Source of the DNA: an uncultured Candidatus Poseidoniales archaeon
GTDB lineage: Archaea; Thermoplasmatota; Poseidoniia; Poseidoniales; Poseidoniaceae
NCBI GenBank assembly: GCA_905181715.1
Contig: CAJIYT010000018.1
Location: 1 to 51,975 of the forward strand
Direction: 5' to 3'
DNA: 51,975 nt
The notes below the pieces were generated by a model. It ran no database searches. It was not told where the DNA came from and saw only the letters and a program-made list of their open reading frames with translations. Within the stretch, counting starts at the first letter, position 1; each line of letters opens with the position of its first letter. Of this stretch, positions 44,163 to 51,975 are shown piece after piece. A program made the position numbers and the translations under genes.

Positions 44163-45293
44163 ATGCCAAGTTGGCTCGAAGATTATGCACCTCGTCGATT
44201 CGACGAACTTGCGTTTAGCGAAAAAAATCGTAACACCATAGAGAGCGCAGCGGTTTCCTTGAACCCCCCTCATATCTTGTTAGCAGGGCCCGCAGGAATT
44301 GGCAAAACAACATGTTGGCGATTGATGGCGCGACAAATTCTTGGCCCAGGGTGGAAATCAACAACCCACGTCCTCCAAGCAAAAGATCTCAAAGGATCTT
44401 CGGGGGCAATGGCAAAATTTGAGGACTTTTTACGGCCGGGAGGAAACACCTCATCCGATACTCTAGCCGGAAGATCTAGCCTCGATGCGTTTGATTCCTC
44501 GATGATTACAGCATCGGCTAACGATCCACCGCCCTCAGGAAGGGAAAGGAAACATGGAGCGGATAGAGCCCCCATCTCTCGTCTGATCATTATCGAAGAC
44601 GCTGATCATCTTGGTCCAAAAAGGCAACCCTATCTCAGAAGAATGATGGAATCTAACACTCAGACTAGTCGATTTATTTTTACCGCGCGCAGCCCTTCTC
44701 GAATAATAGATGCACTAAGATCGAGAACACAACAAATACGCGTATCAGCTACATCAACAGAACAAATCATCGCAAGACTAGAGACAATTTCATCCAAGAA
44801 CAACTTAGACGTTAATCGTGATCTCTTTGGCGACATCGCCCACATCGTCGATGGGAATTTGCGTAGAGCGATACTAACCCTAGAGATTCTTGGCCGTAAA
44901 GGACAGACATCTAATCGAAAAAACCTACAGGAACTAGTAGCATCAACAACCCCATTCGGTATCCAAAAAGCCCTAGAGGAGGCCTTACGCGGACGCGTCC
45001 ATCAATGGAAATGGGAGAAACAAGGCACACGTAATAAGAGAGTATTGAAGGGCGCTCTTGGGGCTTTAGACGAGGCCATGAAAAGCCATTCGTTTAATTC
45101 CGAAGATGTTGTTTTACACCTCCATCGTCTGCTGACCACAGGGCGATTATTGTTATCCGAGCAATTGCAAACCGATTTATTAGAATCATTAGCCCGTTGC
45201 GACGTTAAATTAAAGCGATCGATACATGGCCGAATCCACCTTGAGAGATTTATGCACGAGGCTGCAGGTTTTGCTCAAACACATCTAGCCTGA
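44163..45293 (+). CDS. Divergent replication factor C small-subunit-like AAA+ ATPase
   Basis: 376 aa. N-terminal WLEDYAPRRFDEL is the RFC box; Walker A is LLAGPAGIGKTT near residue 42; the Walker B line reads IIIEDADHLG where RFC normally has DEAD; sensor/SRC region reads ALRSRTQQIRV, keeping the arginine finger but not the Cys. A low-complexity insert of about 45 residues (Ser/Pro/Gly-rich) separates Walker A and B. The C-terminal collar domain is present. It probably belongs to the sliding-clamp loader, as a specialised or regulatory small subunit rather than the main one. Confidence 0.82.
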   Translation: MPSWLEDYAPRRFDELAFSEKNRNTIESAAVSLNPPHILLAGPAGIGKTTCWRLMARQILGPGWKSTTHVLQAKDLKGSSGAMAKFEDFLRPGGNTSSDTLAGRSSLDAFDSSMITASANDPPPSGRERKHGADRAPISRLIIIEDADHLGPKRQPYLRRMMESNTQTSRFIFTARSPSRIIDALRSRTQQIRVSATSTEQIIARLETISSKNNLDVNRDLFGDIAHIVDGNLRRAILTLEILGRKGQTSNRKNLQELVASTTPFGIQKALEEALRGRVHQWKWEKQGTRNKRVLKGALGALDEAMKSHSFNSEDVVLHLHRLLTTGRLLLSEQLQTDLLESLARCDVKLKRSIHGRIHLERFMHEAAGFAQTHLA

Positions 45294-45319
45294 TACAACT
45301 CATTTGAGGATATATCAAG

Positions 45320-45393
45320 CGGGCGCGGCAGGATTTGAACCCGCGATCTTCGGCTTAGGAGGCCGACGCATTATCCAGCTGTGCTACGCGCCC
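45320..45393 (-). tRNA. tRNA-Arg (CCU)
   Basis: On the minus strand a 74-nt cloverleaf begins GGGCGCG and ends CGCGCCC plus discriminator G. The anticodon stem TCGGC/GCCGA encloses loop CTCCTAA, anticodon CCU. The T-arm is GCGGG-TTCAAAT-CCTGC. No intron and no encoded CCA. Confidence 0.96.
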
Positions 45394-45453
45394 AACCTCG
45401 ACCAAAGCCCTCTCTTTGAAGACGCTTCGGTGTGGGCATCTTCCCAAAGGGAC

Positions 45454-47031
45454 ATGAATGCAGACCACCTGTGCATAACGATTCAGATGTCAGACGACAC
45501 CAGCATCACCCCCGCAATAGCAGGCGCTAGCGGCGGCCTTCCAGATCCTTACGGTGTCGGTTTTGAGGAAAGTGTTAGTCAATTGGAATTAACTAAGGAA
45601 GAGTGGGAGAGAATAGAGCGCATCAGAATCCGAGTAGGGGCATTGGTTTCAAACCCCTTCTTTGTAGCTTTTCAAAACATTTCCGGGGTTTTGATAGCTC
45701 TTGTGGCTCTTTCGGGTGTAATCGCACCAACAGTAGTATCGCCTCTAATGGGTTTTGCATTCATAATATTCATCCCGATTTTTATTGTTGCATTGGCCCC
45801 TTCATTTATTGCGGCCGAATCTTCTTGGCGGGCATTTTCTTTACGCACTTCTCTTTGGGAACAAGGAGGGATGAGAGGGGGTAAAAGAACCGGATTAAAA
45901 TCACGCCCAGGGATGGATCGTATCGCAGAAGGATTGCGTGACGGTCGAAGAAATAACGGCTTTGCAATAACCATGGCTTCAATTTCCATGCTATTATTTT
46001 TCTTTTCTGTGGGACTCTCAACAGACGGTATTGCCTATAATCTAGCATTGCTAATAGTGATGACAACAGGATTAGGTTTTTCCTTCCATGCCATTTTTAC
46101 CAATGAATATCGCAAGCGCTATGGCGATTTCCTCCCCTATCTAATGCTGCACTCACCAACCCACCGCCCCACACAACTGAATACAATTCTCGGCGACCTT
46201 GTCGTCGCCCATCTCGACCCTGATAGTGAATTGGATTGGAGAGATTGGGAGGGGCGATTGGAGAGTTCACTATTATCCGGTGTGCGCCCTCTTCAAGCAA
46301 GAGAAAGAATGCTCTATCTCCTTTATCTTCATCAAATTGGAACCCTCGATACCCAAGAAGCCATAAGAGAATTACAGCAATCAATACGTTCACGATCTCT
46401 TGCTGATCTTCTTCTAGACGAGAATGCTATTTTCAATTGGCGCACATTGCAAAGAGTTGTTTCACACGCCAAAGCATGGCAGCCTGAAGTTTTCCAATTA
46501 TTGGATAGATTACAAAGTGATCTAATGGTATGTTCTCCATCGACTTCCAAAGGAGGATGGAGAATGGATTTGGCGTTGGACAATGTACACGAAGGAGGAA
46601 CCGGCCACCTCTTTATCGCTTTGAATAATCAAACCAAGAAGACGCAACACGTAAGGGTCGAGGTAATCATACCTGGGGGGGAGCCAGAATCACGCGATCA
46701 CAGATTAGAGATTCAAAGTTGCATCGGGCCAAAATCCCCCTTACCACTTACAGATCCACTTAAGAAAGACGTTTTGGATTACATACCACAATATCTGGAA
46801 AAAGGCGCAATCTTATGGCTCGGAGTAGCCTGGAAAAGGGGGTTTAAAGGGCAAAAAGTCGTACAGGTTATTCTCAAGGACGACGATGGGACCGTGTTTA
46901 AATCACGCGTTATAAACGCTCACGATGCCATGAACGAAGCCCAATTAGAAAGGATGCGGACAAGAAGGATTCATCTTGCAAGGGCAATAGGCGAAATGGC
47001 ATTACCAACAGCCACTTCACCGAACTCTTGA
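45454..47031 (+). CDS. Large membrane protein with two hairpins, unknown
   Basis: About 525 aa from ATG 45454 (AAAGGG upstream) or 514 aa from ATG 45487; a longer frame back to 45304 would run through the tRNA-Arg gene and is rejected. Two hydrophobic hairpins, near residues 68-118 and 170-215, are separated by a very basic loop (GKRTGLKSRPGMDR). The C-terminal 300 residues are soluble: first helical, then a beta-sandwich-like part (MDLALDNVHEGGTGHLFIAL). No family was recognised. Four-helix membrane anchor with a large cytoplasmic or external head is the visible design. Confidence 0.75.
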   Translation: MNADHLCITIQMSDDTSITPAIAGASGGLPDPYGVGFEESVSQLELTKEEWERIERIRIRVGALVSNPFFVAFQNISGVLIALVALSGVIAPTVVSPLMGFAFIIFIPIFIVALAPSFIAAESSWRAFSLRTSLWEQGGMRGGKRTGLKSRPGMDRIAEGLRDGRRNNGFAITMASISMLLFFFSVGLSTDGIAYNLALLIVMTTGLGFSFHAIFTNEYRKRYGDFLPYLMLHSPTHRPTQLNTILGDLVVAHLDPDSELDWRDWEGRLESSLLSGVRPLQARERMLYLLYLHQIGTLDTQEAIRELQQSIRSRSLADLLLDENAIFNWRTLQRVVSHAKAWQPEVFQLLDRLQSDLMVCSPSTSKGGWRMDLALDNVHEGGTGHLFIALNNQTKKTQHVRVEVIIPGGEPESRDHRLEIQSCIGPKSPLPLTDPLKKDVLDYIPQYLEKGAILWLGVAWKRGFKGQKVVQVILKDDDGTVFKSRVINAHDAMNEAQLERMRTRRIHLARAIGEMALPTATSPNS

Positions 47032-47094
47032 CCGAATAATAAGCGCGTCGTTTATCACTTGGGAACGGCTCGCCTAACCTGACGAGGTGAGGTG

Positions 47095-48723
47095 ATGGAG
47101 GCTTGGGATGTCATCGTGATTGGAGATGGGCCAGCGGCCATGCGAGCAGCCATCGAGTCAGCAAGGAGCGGTGCGAGCACCCTTCTGTCATCACCGTTTT
47201 CTCTAGGCGCAGGAAATACATGCGCCATGGATGGCCTTGCAGCATCGATAATGGAATCTGACTCTAAGAGCCACAGCAATGATACAATCCGAGCGGGCGC
47301 TTTCCTTTGCGATCAAGATATCGTAGCAAAAAGAGTTGCAAATGCAGTAAGCCAGGTAAATCTTCTCGAGAGATGGGGCGTCATCTTCCGTAGAAATACG
47401 AAAGGAACTCCTCACGCTGTAACTTCATTCGGACATTCCAAACCAAGGGTAACCGGCGCAGGAGATGCAATGGTTAGGGAAACGCAACAAGTACTCGAGG
47501 AGCAATGTATCCGCCAAGGGGTTGTAAGAAGAGGAAACCAAATCCCAATCGAACTAGCGCATCGTAACCAAAGTATCTCTGGAGTAATCATACTTGATAT
47601 GACCACAGGGCAATTACACGCCCTTCAGTCAAAAACAGTAGTCATCGCCGATGGCGGCTTCGAAGAGGCGTGGAACGGGAGCAATTATTCTAGCGGCCTT
47701 GGTATGGATTTGGCACTACGCGCAGGAATATCATTGCGCGATATGGAATTTGTTGCAAGCACCCCATTAGCTCTTTCTGGAACAGATATAATCCTGCCAT
47801 ATGGTCTACTAAATGATGGCGCAAGCCTGCATTCGGCAGACGGAACTTCTTTGGAGATATCCACAGATAGCGACATGCAGGATGTGCTTGAAAAGATACA
47901 ACAAACACCTAACCCAGTATTGGACGCTAGGGGGTTGAAGGGCCAGTGGTGGAACGGAACTGCTAAACAAATATCTCAACGCTTGGGAATTAACATAACT
48001 CAACAAACACTTGCAATTTCATGTAAACCAATTTCAACAATAGGTGGAATTCCAGTTGACGAAAGTGGCCGCGTAATTGTAGAAAAGTGGTCACGTTGGT
48101 TTACTGGGTTATATGCAGCAGGAGATGCTGCTTGTTCCGGAATGCATGGCGCAGGAATGATTGTTGGAAACCGCTTATTGGATGCATTAGCCGGTGGTTC
48201 AGCCGCTGGCAAACATGCCGGTGAATGGAGCCAAAGTGCTACTTTTTCAGGTCGCGAAGATCTGGAAGCCGTAATTGGTGCGGCAGAAGCCGAACTTGAT
48301 TTATTGTTTATTGAACCGGAAGGAGAGGTCCTGAGAAGTTCCTCAATCACCGCAGATTTAACCCAAGTAATGGATTCAACCATGGGGCCTCAAAGAGAAG
48401 AAAAGGGACTCTCTTCTGGATTAGAGAAATTATTGCAATTATCGAATACAGCAGAGCAAATACACTGCGACGACCAAAGCCGATTGTACAATGATAATTT
48501 ACGACAAATATTGTATCTGAAAGCAATGATCCGTCTTTCAATAGCAGCGACCAGATCTGCACTAGCTAGAACAGAATCCCGAGGAGTACACCAAAGAAGC
48601 GATTATCCTCAAATAGACCACGAGCAATTATACCACACCCTTGTCGACAAAGAGGGCAAAATCTCATCTCTTGCCGTCAGAAAAGGGTCATCGGGATCTT
48701 GGCTCATAGCTCCAAGCGCATGA
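47095..48723 (+). CDS. SdhA/FrdA-family flavoprotein, non-canonical
   Basis: 542 aa from ATG 47095 with GAGGTGAGGTG upstream. The FAD-binding start WDVIVIGDGPAAMRAAIESA, the STIGGIPVDESGRV-type lid and GLYAAGDAACSGMHGAGMIVGNRLLDAL match the succinate dehydrogenase/fumarate reductase/aspartate oxidase group. The position that carries the covalent-FAD His in SdhA (SHT) reads GNTCAMDG, so flavin is expected to be non-covalent. No iron-sulfur or membrane subunit is adjacent; a HIT protein and an acyltransferase follow. Substrate is open: fumarate reductase-like, aspartate oxidase-like or another dehydrogenase. Confidence 0.82.
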   Translation: MEAWDVIVIGDGPAAMRAAIESARSGASTLLSSPFSLGAGNTCAMDGLAASIMESDSKSHSNDTIRAGAFLCDQDIVAKRVANAVSQVNLLERWGVIFRRNTKGTPHAVTSFGHSKPRVTGAGDAMVRETQQVLEEQCIRQGVVRRGNQIPIELAHRNQSISGVIILDMTTGQLHALQSKTVVIADGGFEEAWNGSNYSSGLGMDLALRAGISLRDMEFVASTPLALSGTDIILPYGLLNDGASLHSADGTSLEISTDSDMQDVLEKIQQTPNPVLDARGLKGQWWNGTAKQISQRLGINITQQTLAISCKPISTIGGIPVDESGRVIVEKWSRWFTGLYAAGDAACSGMHGAGMIVGNRLLDALAGGSAAGKHAGEWSQSATFSGREDLEAVIGAAEAELDLLFIEPEGEVLRSSSITADLTQVMDSTMGPQREEKGLSSGLEKLLQLSNTAEQIHCDDQSRLYNDNLRQILYLKAMIRLSIAATRSALARTESRGVHQRSDYPQIDHEQLYHTLVDKEGKISSLAVRKGSSGSWLIAPSA

Positions 48724-48732
48724 GTTGATACG

Positions 48733-49167
48733 ATGTCAGAAACCACTCTTTTTGAGCGGATACTTGTTGGCGAAACTCCAGCATTCTTCATCGCTAAAGG
48801 AGAGGGATGGGCTTCATTCCTAGACGTTTTTCCTCGTAGAGAAGGCCATACGCTGGTGATTCCGACCACTCCTGCAACACATTTACAGGAATTATCCGAT
48901 TTAGAATCGAATCAATTAATGATGGGTGTAAAGGAAACCCAACGGATATTGTCCAGATATTTTTCAACAGAAGATTTCACCGTATTGTTACATGACGGCC
49001 CCCTTGCTGGACAAGAGATACCACACGTTCATTTTCATGTACTTCCTAGAGAAGCAGGTGATGGCGGTAAAGGGTTAATGTCTCTCTGGCCAAATGCCAA
49101 AACCCCTGCCGGAGGCCCTGATTTAGAATCATTATCGAAATTGCATACACAAATTACCCGGGGGTGA
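48733..49167 (+). CDS. HIT-family nucleotide hydrolase
   Basis: 144 aa. The histidine triad is HVHFHVLPR near residue 98, with upstream GHTLVIPTTPATHLQEL and a FEKILxGExP-like start (FERILVGETPAFF). HIT proteins hydrolyse or transfer nucleotidyl groups, for instance AMP-linked or dinucleoside polyphosphate substrates. It lies 9 bp after the flavoprotein and 4 bp before the acyltransferase. Confidence 0.93.
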   Translation: MSETTLFERILVGETPAFFIAKGEGWASFLDVFPRREGHTLVIPTTPATHLQELSDLESNQLMMGVKETQRILSRYFSTEDFTVLLHDGPLAGQEIPHVHFHVLPREAGDGGKGLMSLWPNAKTPAGGPDLESLSKLHTQITRG

Positions 49168-49171
49168 GAAA

Positions 49172-50722
49172 TTGGAAACAGGAGATGATGGCGCACTAGA
49201 CCACAACGAGGAGTTATTGCCAACCTTGTCGAAATCATCGTCAAAAATGAAGTTTGAGAGATTATTAGACCACCCTCTTCCTAGTTTTGAGGGTAATAAC
49301 CCCGGCTCGCCTTTTTGGACGGCTATTGGCTATTATTCATTGGCTAAAGTACTACAAAATCAATTTCGCACTGTTGAAACATCAGGTCTTGAACACATAC
49401 CAGATTCAACCGGCAGTCTTTGTGCTGCGTGGCACACCAACGGCTTAATCGATCCAATTTCTATTATGACAACCCATCCTCATAAATTCGTAATTGGGGG
49501 TAGACACGATTTACTAACTCGTCCAATATTAGGTTTCTGGTCCCGAAAGTTTGCAGTCCAGCCAGTAATACGTAAAGCGGAATTACTCAGAGGAGGGTGT
49601 TCTGAAGAGCAAGCAACATCTCTTAATGGCCGGTCTTTACTAAATTTATCAACAGGAATAACGCATGGATTCGGTTGTGTATTGTTTCCCGAAGGAACAA
49701 GTCACAGTGAATCAAAACTGATCAGATTGCGCACAGGGCCGATGCGGACAGTGCTTTGTTCAGCCGCACTTTCACGGCACAGGGGGCAAAAAGATCCAGT
49801 AATTCTTCCGGTGGGACTTCATTATCGTACACGTCATTTATTCAGAACAGATTTGTGGGTTGAATATTCTGAGCCAATCGATCTTTCTGAAATCGAACTA
49901 CCATCTCAACTCGTTGAGGCGGTGGCCGATGCCAAATGGTCTGAACCACCGGCGGATGCAGTAATCGGTTTACGGGATGAAGTTGAAAGAAGACTCTCCC
50001 CCCTAACTCCCGGAGAAGATACATGGGCAGACCACAGAGCCACACATTTACTGGCCCATCTTTCGGCAAGAATCAAAGGAGAAAAACTGGATACTTGGCG
50101 AAAAGAAGTCTTAGCCGCTCGTGCAATTCGTGATGGCGCTGGAGACCAAGCGATAAAAGAACAAGCATTGGTTGTAGCGGCTTCATTAAAGAAAGGGGGG
50201 CTCGACGGTAGGGACATTAACTCCAATGGAGATGGTTTACGCAAATCTTCCCTCATTTCTGGAATAAAAGGCACAGTGTTATTGGTCTTTTGTTTGTCGC
50301 TGTTGCCTCTATTCATCATTTCGGGATTACCTCAAGTAATTCTCGGCAGGGTTTTTGGTGATAGAACCGATGAGGGTTTGGATGCACGAACTTCATATCA
50401 TTTTCTCGCAGCATTATTTGGATCGGTTATTATTTGGCCAATAACGGTAGCAGTATTGCTTTCCACCTTTTTCTTAGTAGAGATTCCAGGCGTAGATGTA
50501 TCGTTCATTACCAATGCAAATATTGGGTTACAGATGCTTTTTTCACTCGTATTTATCATTCTTAGCCCGATTCCTCTTTGGCTGATAGGGAGAACTTTTT
50601 CATGGGCATGGGATGTATACACCGATTTCAAGAAGCACTTCAACCGAATGGGAAAGAAGGAGTTGTCAAGTCAGATATTACAACTCAAAGAAGCGATGAT
50701 TGCATCCGGGCGCTATCTTTGA
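49172..50722 (+). CDS. Glycerolipid acyltransferase, PlsC-fold, Gat/Sct1-like
   Basis: 516 aa from TTG 49172, 4 bp after the HIT stop with GGGGTGAG upstream. The acyltransferase core has AAWHTNGLIDP (H-x5-D spacing, as in fungal G3P/DHAP acyltransferases, instead of H-x4-D), then LFPEGTSHSESKLIRLRTG and ILPVGLHYR. After a helical linker the C-terminal 150 residues hold three or four transmembrane helices. It would esterify glycerol-3-phosphate or lysophosphatidate, chemistry foreign to canonical archaeal ether lipids. A bacterial or eukaryotic donor is likely. Confidence 0.87.
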   Translation: METGDDGALDHNEELLPTLSKSSSKMKFERLLDHPLPSFEGNNPGSPFWTAIGYYSLAKVLQNQFRTVETSGLEHIPDSTGSLCAAWHTNGLIDPISIMTTHPHKFVIGGRHDLLTRPILGFWSRKFAVQPVIRKAELLRGGCSEEQATSLNGRSLLNLSTGITHGFGCVLFPEGTSHSESKLIRLRTGPMRTVLCSAALSRHRGQKDPVILPVGLHYRTRHLFRTDLWVEYSEPIDLSEIELPSQLVEAVADAKWSEPPADAVIGLRDEVERRLSPLTPGEDTWADHRATHLLAHLSARIKGEKLDTWRKEVLAARAIRDGAGDQAIKEQALVVAASLKKGGLDGRDINSNGDGLRKSSLISGIKGTVLLVFCLSLLPLFIISGLPQVILGRVFGDRTDEGLDARTSYHFLAALFGSVIIWPITVAVLLSTFFLVEIPGVDVSFITNANIGLQMLFSLVFIILSPIPLWLIGRTFSWAWDVYTDFKKHFNRMGKKELSSQILQLKEAMIASGRYL

Positions 50723-51508
50723 ATGCAAAGCCCTCCAGCAGTGCTCATGGATGTAACTAGTATTGAATCTAAGAAGAATCTTATCAACATAAGCATAGAT
50801 GACATATCTCCACACCCTCTTTCTTCATTTGAATGCATAAAAGTTTGCGAAGATATAATTAAAATATATCCAGATATTAAATTTACATTGTACATACCAA
50901 TGGGATATTGGAGGAAATTTGATGATAAGAATTTAACTACAAAGACAGAAAAACCATTGTATTTACACGAAGATCCCGATTTATGCAAAAAACTCCTCAA
51001 TCTCCCCGAAAGTAATTTTGAGCTTTGCTATCACGGGGTATATCATTCAGATTCAAAAACAAATAATGATGAATTTAGAAACTTATCGTACAAGGATGCC
51101 TGTAGCAGGTTTGAAAAAATGTTTGATATTGCGAAGAAGAGCAATTTGTATGATAGGATGAAGAAAATTTTCCGGCCACCAAATTTCACTATGTCACCTG
51201 AAGCAATAAGGGCGGCTTATGATATGAAAATAGAGCAAATCGCTCTATCAGACCATGAAAGAATAAAAAAGGAATATGAAGAATCTTATGCAATATTCGG
51301 AGAAAATGTATCTTGGTTCAATGTGATGTATCCATGGAAAGAATACAAACTATACGAAAAAACATCGATAATTTTCCATTCATGTTCATGGAGTAAAAAT
51401 TATTTGGATAATGATAATGCAGAATTACTTCTTGATTTTTTAAATGAATGCAATAATATTGAATTTTGTTTTGCAAATAAAATTGTAGATAATTTGGTGG
51501 TGGAATAA
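50723..51508 (+). CDS. Polysaccharide deacetylase (NodB-like) family protein
   Basis: 261 aa, starting on the base after the acyltransferase stop; ATG 50747 is an alternative. The family pattern is visible: NISIDDIS at the first strand (metal Asp), YHGVYHS (metal His pair), KIFRPPNFTMS (RPP motif), and a late FHSCSW. It should remove acetyl or similar groups from surface sugars. Codons and base composition are visibly more AT-rich than the upstream genes, suggesting a different origin. Confidence 0.8.
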   Translation: MQSPPAVLMDVTSIESKKNLINISIDDISPHPLSSFECIKVCEDIIKIYPDIKFTLYIPMGYWRKFDDKNLTTKTEKPLYLHEDPDLCKKLLNLPESNFELCYHGVYHSDSKTNNDEFRNLSYKDACSRFEKMFDIAKKSNLYDRMKKIFRPPNFTMSPEAIRAAYDMKIEQIALSDHERIKKEYEESYAIFGENVSWFNVMYPWKEYKLYEKTSIIFHSCSWSKNYLDNDNAELLLDFLNECNNIEFCFANKIVDNLVVE

Positions 51509-51975
51509 TGAAAAAACTGTTTATAGATTGTGGGGGGCACGACGGATGCTCAGTCAGAAAATTTAGAAAAGAAATTGATACTAATTGTGAATACCATATA
51601 ATTTCTTTTGAAGCAAACAAAGAATATTCAAAATTTTATGATAATTTCGACAATCACCAGTTTTACAACAAAGCAGTTTGGGTATACGACGGACATATAG
51701 ATTTTTATCTGGATCAGAAAAAGGGATATGGTTCATCTGTAATGAAAGAAAAAAGAACAGGTAAATTAGACAAAGAAAACCCAGAAAAAACAGAATCTAT
51801 CCGGCTTTCTTCTTTTATAGAAAGAGCATCTTGTGAATATGATGAGATAATATTGAAATTAGATATAGAAGGAGCCGAATATGAAGTTTTACAGGATATG
51901 GTTAATACTGGTGCTATAAACAAAATCTCAAAATTAATGATAGAGTGGCATTATAATAAAGTTGGAGTTTCAAAA
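51508..51975 (+). CDS. FkbM-family methyltransferase (partial, runs off right edge)
   Basis: The frame starts at ATG 51508, overlapping the deacetylase stop (TAATG), and is open for 156 codons to the edge. It starts KKLFIDCGGHDGCSVRKF (SAM loop), continues with FEANKEYSKF (acidic end of strand 2) and has the FkbM hallmark LKLDIEGAEYEVLQDMV, then LMIEWHYNK. It probably methylates a sugar in the same surface glycan pathway as the deacetylase. Composition is AT-rich like its neighbour. Confidence 0.88.
   Translation, partial: MKKLFIDCGGHDGCSVRKFRKEIDTNCEYHIISFEANKEYSKFYDNFDNHQFYNKAVWVYDGHIDFYLDQKKGYGSSVMKEKRTGKLDKENPEKTESIRLSSFIERASCEYDEIILKLDIEGAEYEVLQDMVNTGAINKISKLMIEWHYNKVGVSK

Noticed and set aside
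45304..45453. N-terminal extension of the 45454 membrane protein
   Set aside because: This part of the frame runs through the tRNA-Arg gene on the other strand; translation starts downstream.
1..51975. CRISPR arrays, insertion sequences, prophage or toxin-antitoxin loci
   Set aside because: No spaced direct repeats, transposase motifs, integrases or phage structural genes were seen; the only tandem repeats are coding.

Overview
The window reads as a piece of a mesophilic planktonic archaeon, most likely a Marine Group II/III-type member of Ca. Poseidoniia (Thermoplasmatota). Archaeal information and lipid genes are unmistakable: ribosomal protein L18a/LX, prefoldin alpha, FtsY, Rpo12, diphthine synthase, Trm5, an RFC small-subunit relative, a beta-CASP RNase, GGGP synthase and geranylgeranyl reductase. 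They sit beside genes of bacterial or eukaryotic flavour: UvrA, an S4-domain RluA, a eukaryote-type OMP decarboxylase, a GPAT-like acyltransferase and a secreted subtilase with thrombospondin type-3 calcium repeats. The taxonomic call is inference from gene content; no 16S rRNA is present. Genes are tightly packed with many ATGA/TGATG overlaps. No mobile element, CRISPR array or prophage was seen.

Layout. 1-3.5 kb: a partial membrane acyltransferase, then a divergent AbrB-PhoU regulator and PiT phosphate transporter. 3.6-12.5 kb: a minus-strand run of purQ, a PurS-fused purL, uvrA, rluA and moeA. 12.6-14.7 kb: a tungstate uptake system made of a permease-ATPase fusion and a convergent TupA lipoprotein. 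14.7-16.4 kb: a zinc-ribbon protein and an aCPSF2-like nuclease. 16.4-18.4 kb: the one long intergenic region, carrying a 17-bp inverted box in each divergent arm, then a ferredoxin / short FAD protein / GGGP synthase operon. 18.4-23.5 kb: a coiled-coil protein, a MamK-like actin and a secreted subtilase. 23.6-26.9 kb: the archaeal rpl18a-pfdA-ftsY operon extended by DUF1844 and a membrane-anchored pseudo-receiver. 26.9-31.4 kb: small membrane protein, pyrF, SemiSWEET, NERD protein, HAD phosphatase and geranylgeranyl reductase. 31.5-34.6 kb: EamA exporter and a transsulfuration pair. 34.7-40.6 kb: surface-modification type genes (SAM-fold protein, FkbM methyltransferase, GT4), a 561-aa orphan and dphB. 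40.7-47 kb: trm5, a 42-aa zinc-ribbon microprotein, tRNA-Asp, a proline-rich class II aldolase fusion, guaAA, rpo12, an RFC-like ATPase, tRNA-Arg and a large membrane protein. 47-52 kb: SdhA-like flavoprotein, HIT protein, acyltransferase, polysaccharide deacetylase and a truncated FkbM methyltransferase in visibly more AT-rich DNA.

How the genes work together. Three themes recur: membrane lipid synthesis (GGGP synthase, two GGR-family flavoproteins, a ferredoxin, a G3P-acyltransferase-like enzyme), surface glycan or lipid modification (GT4, FkbM, deacetylase, HGSNAT-like protein), and an apparent cytoskeletal pair (MamK-like actin plus coiled coil). The actin pair and the short flavoprotein operon are the most promising candidates for something undescribed.
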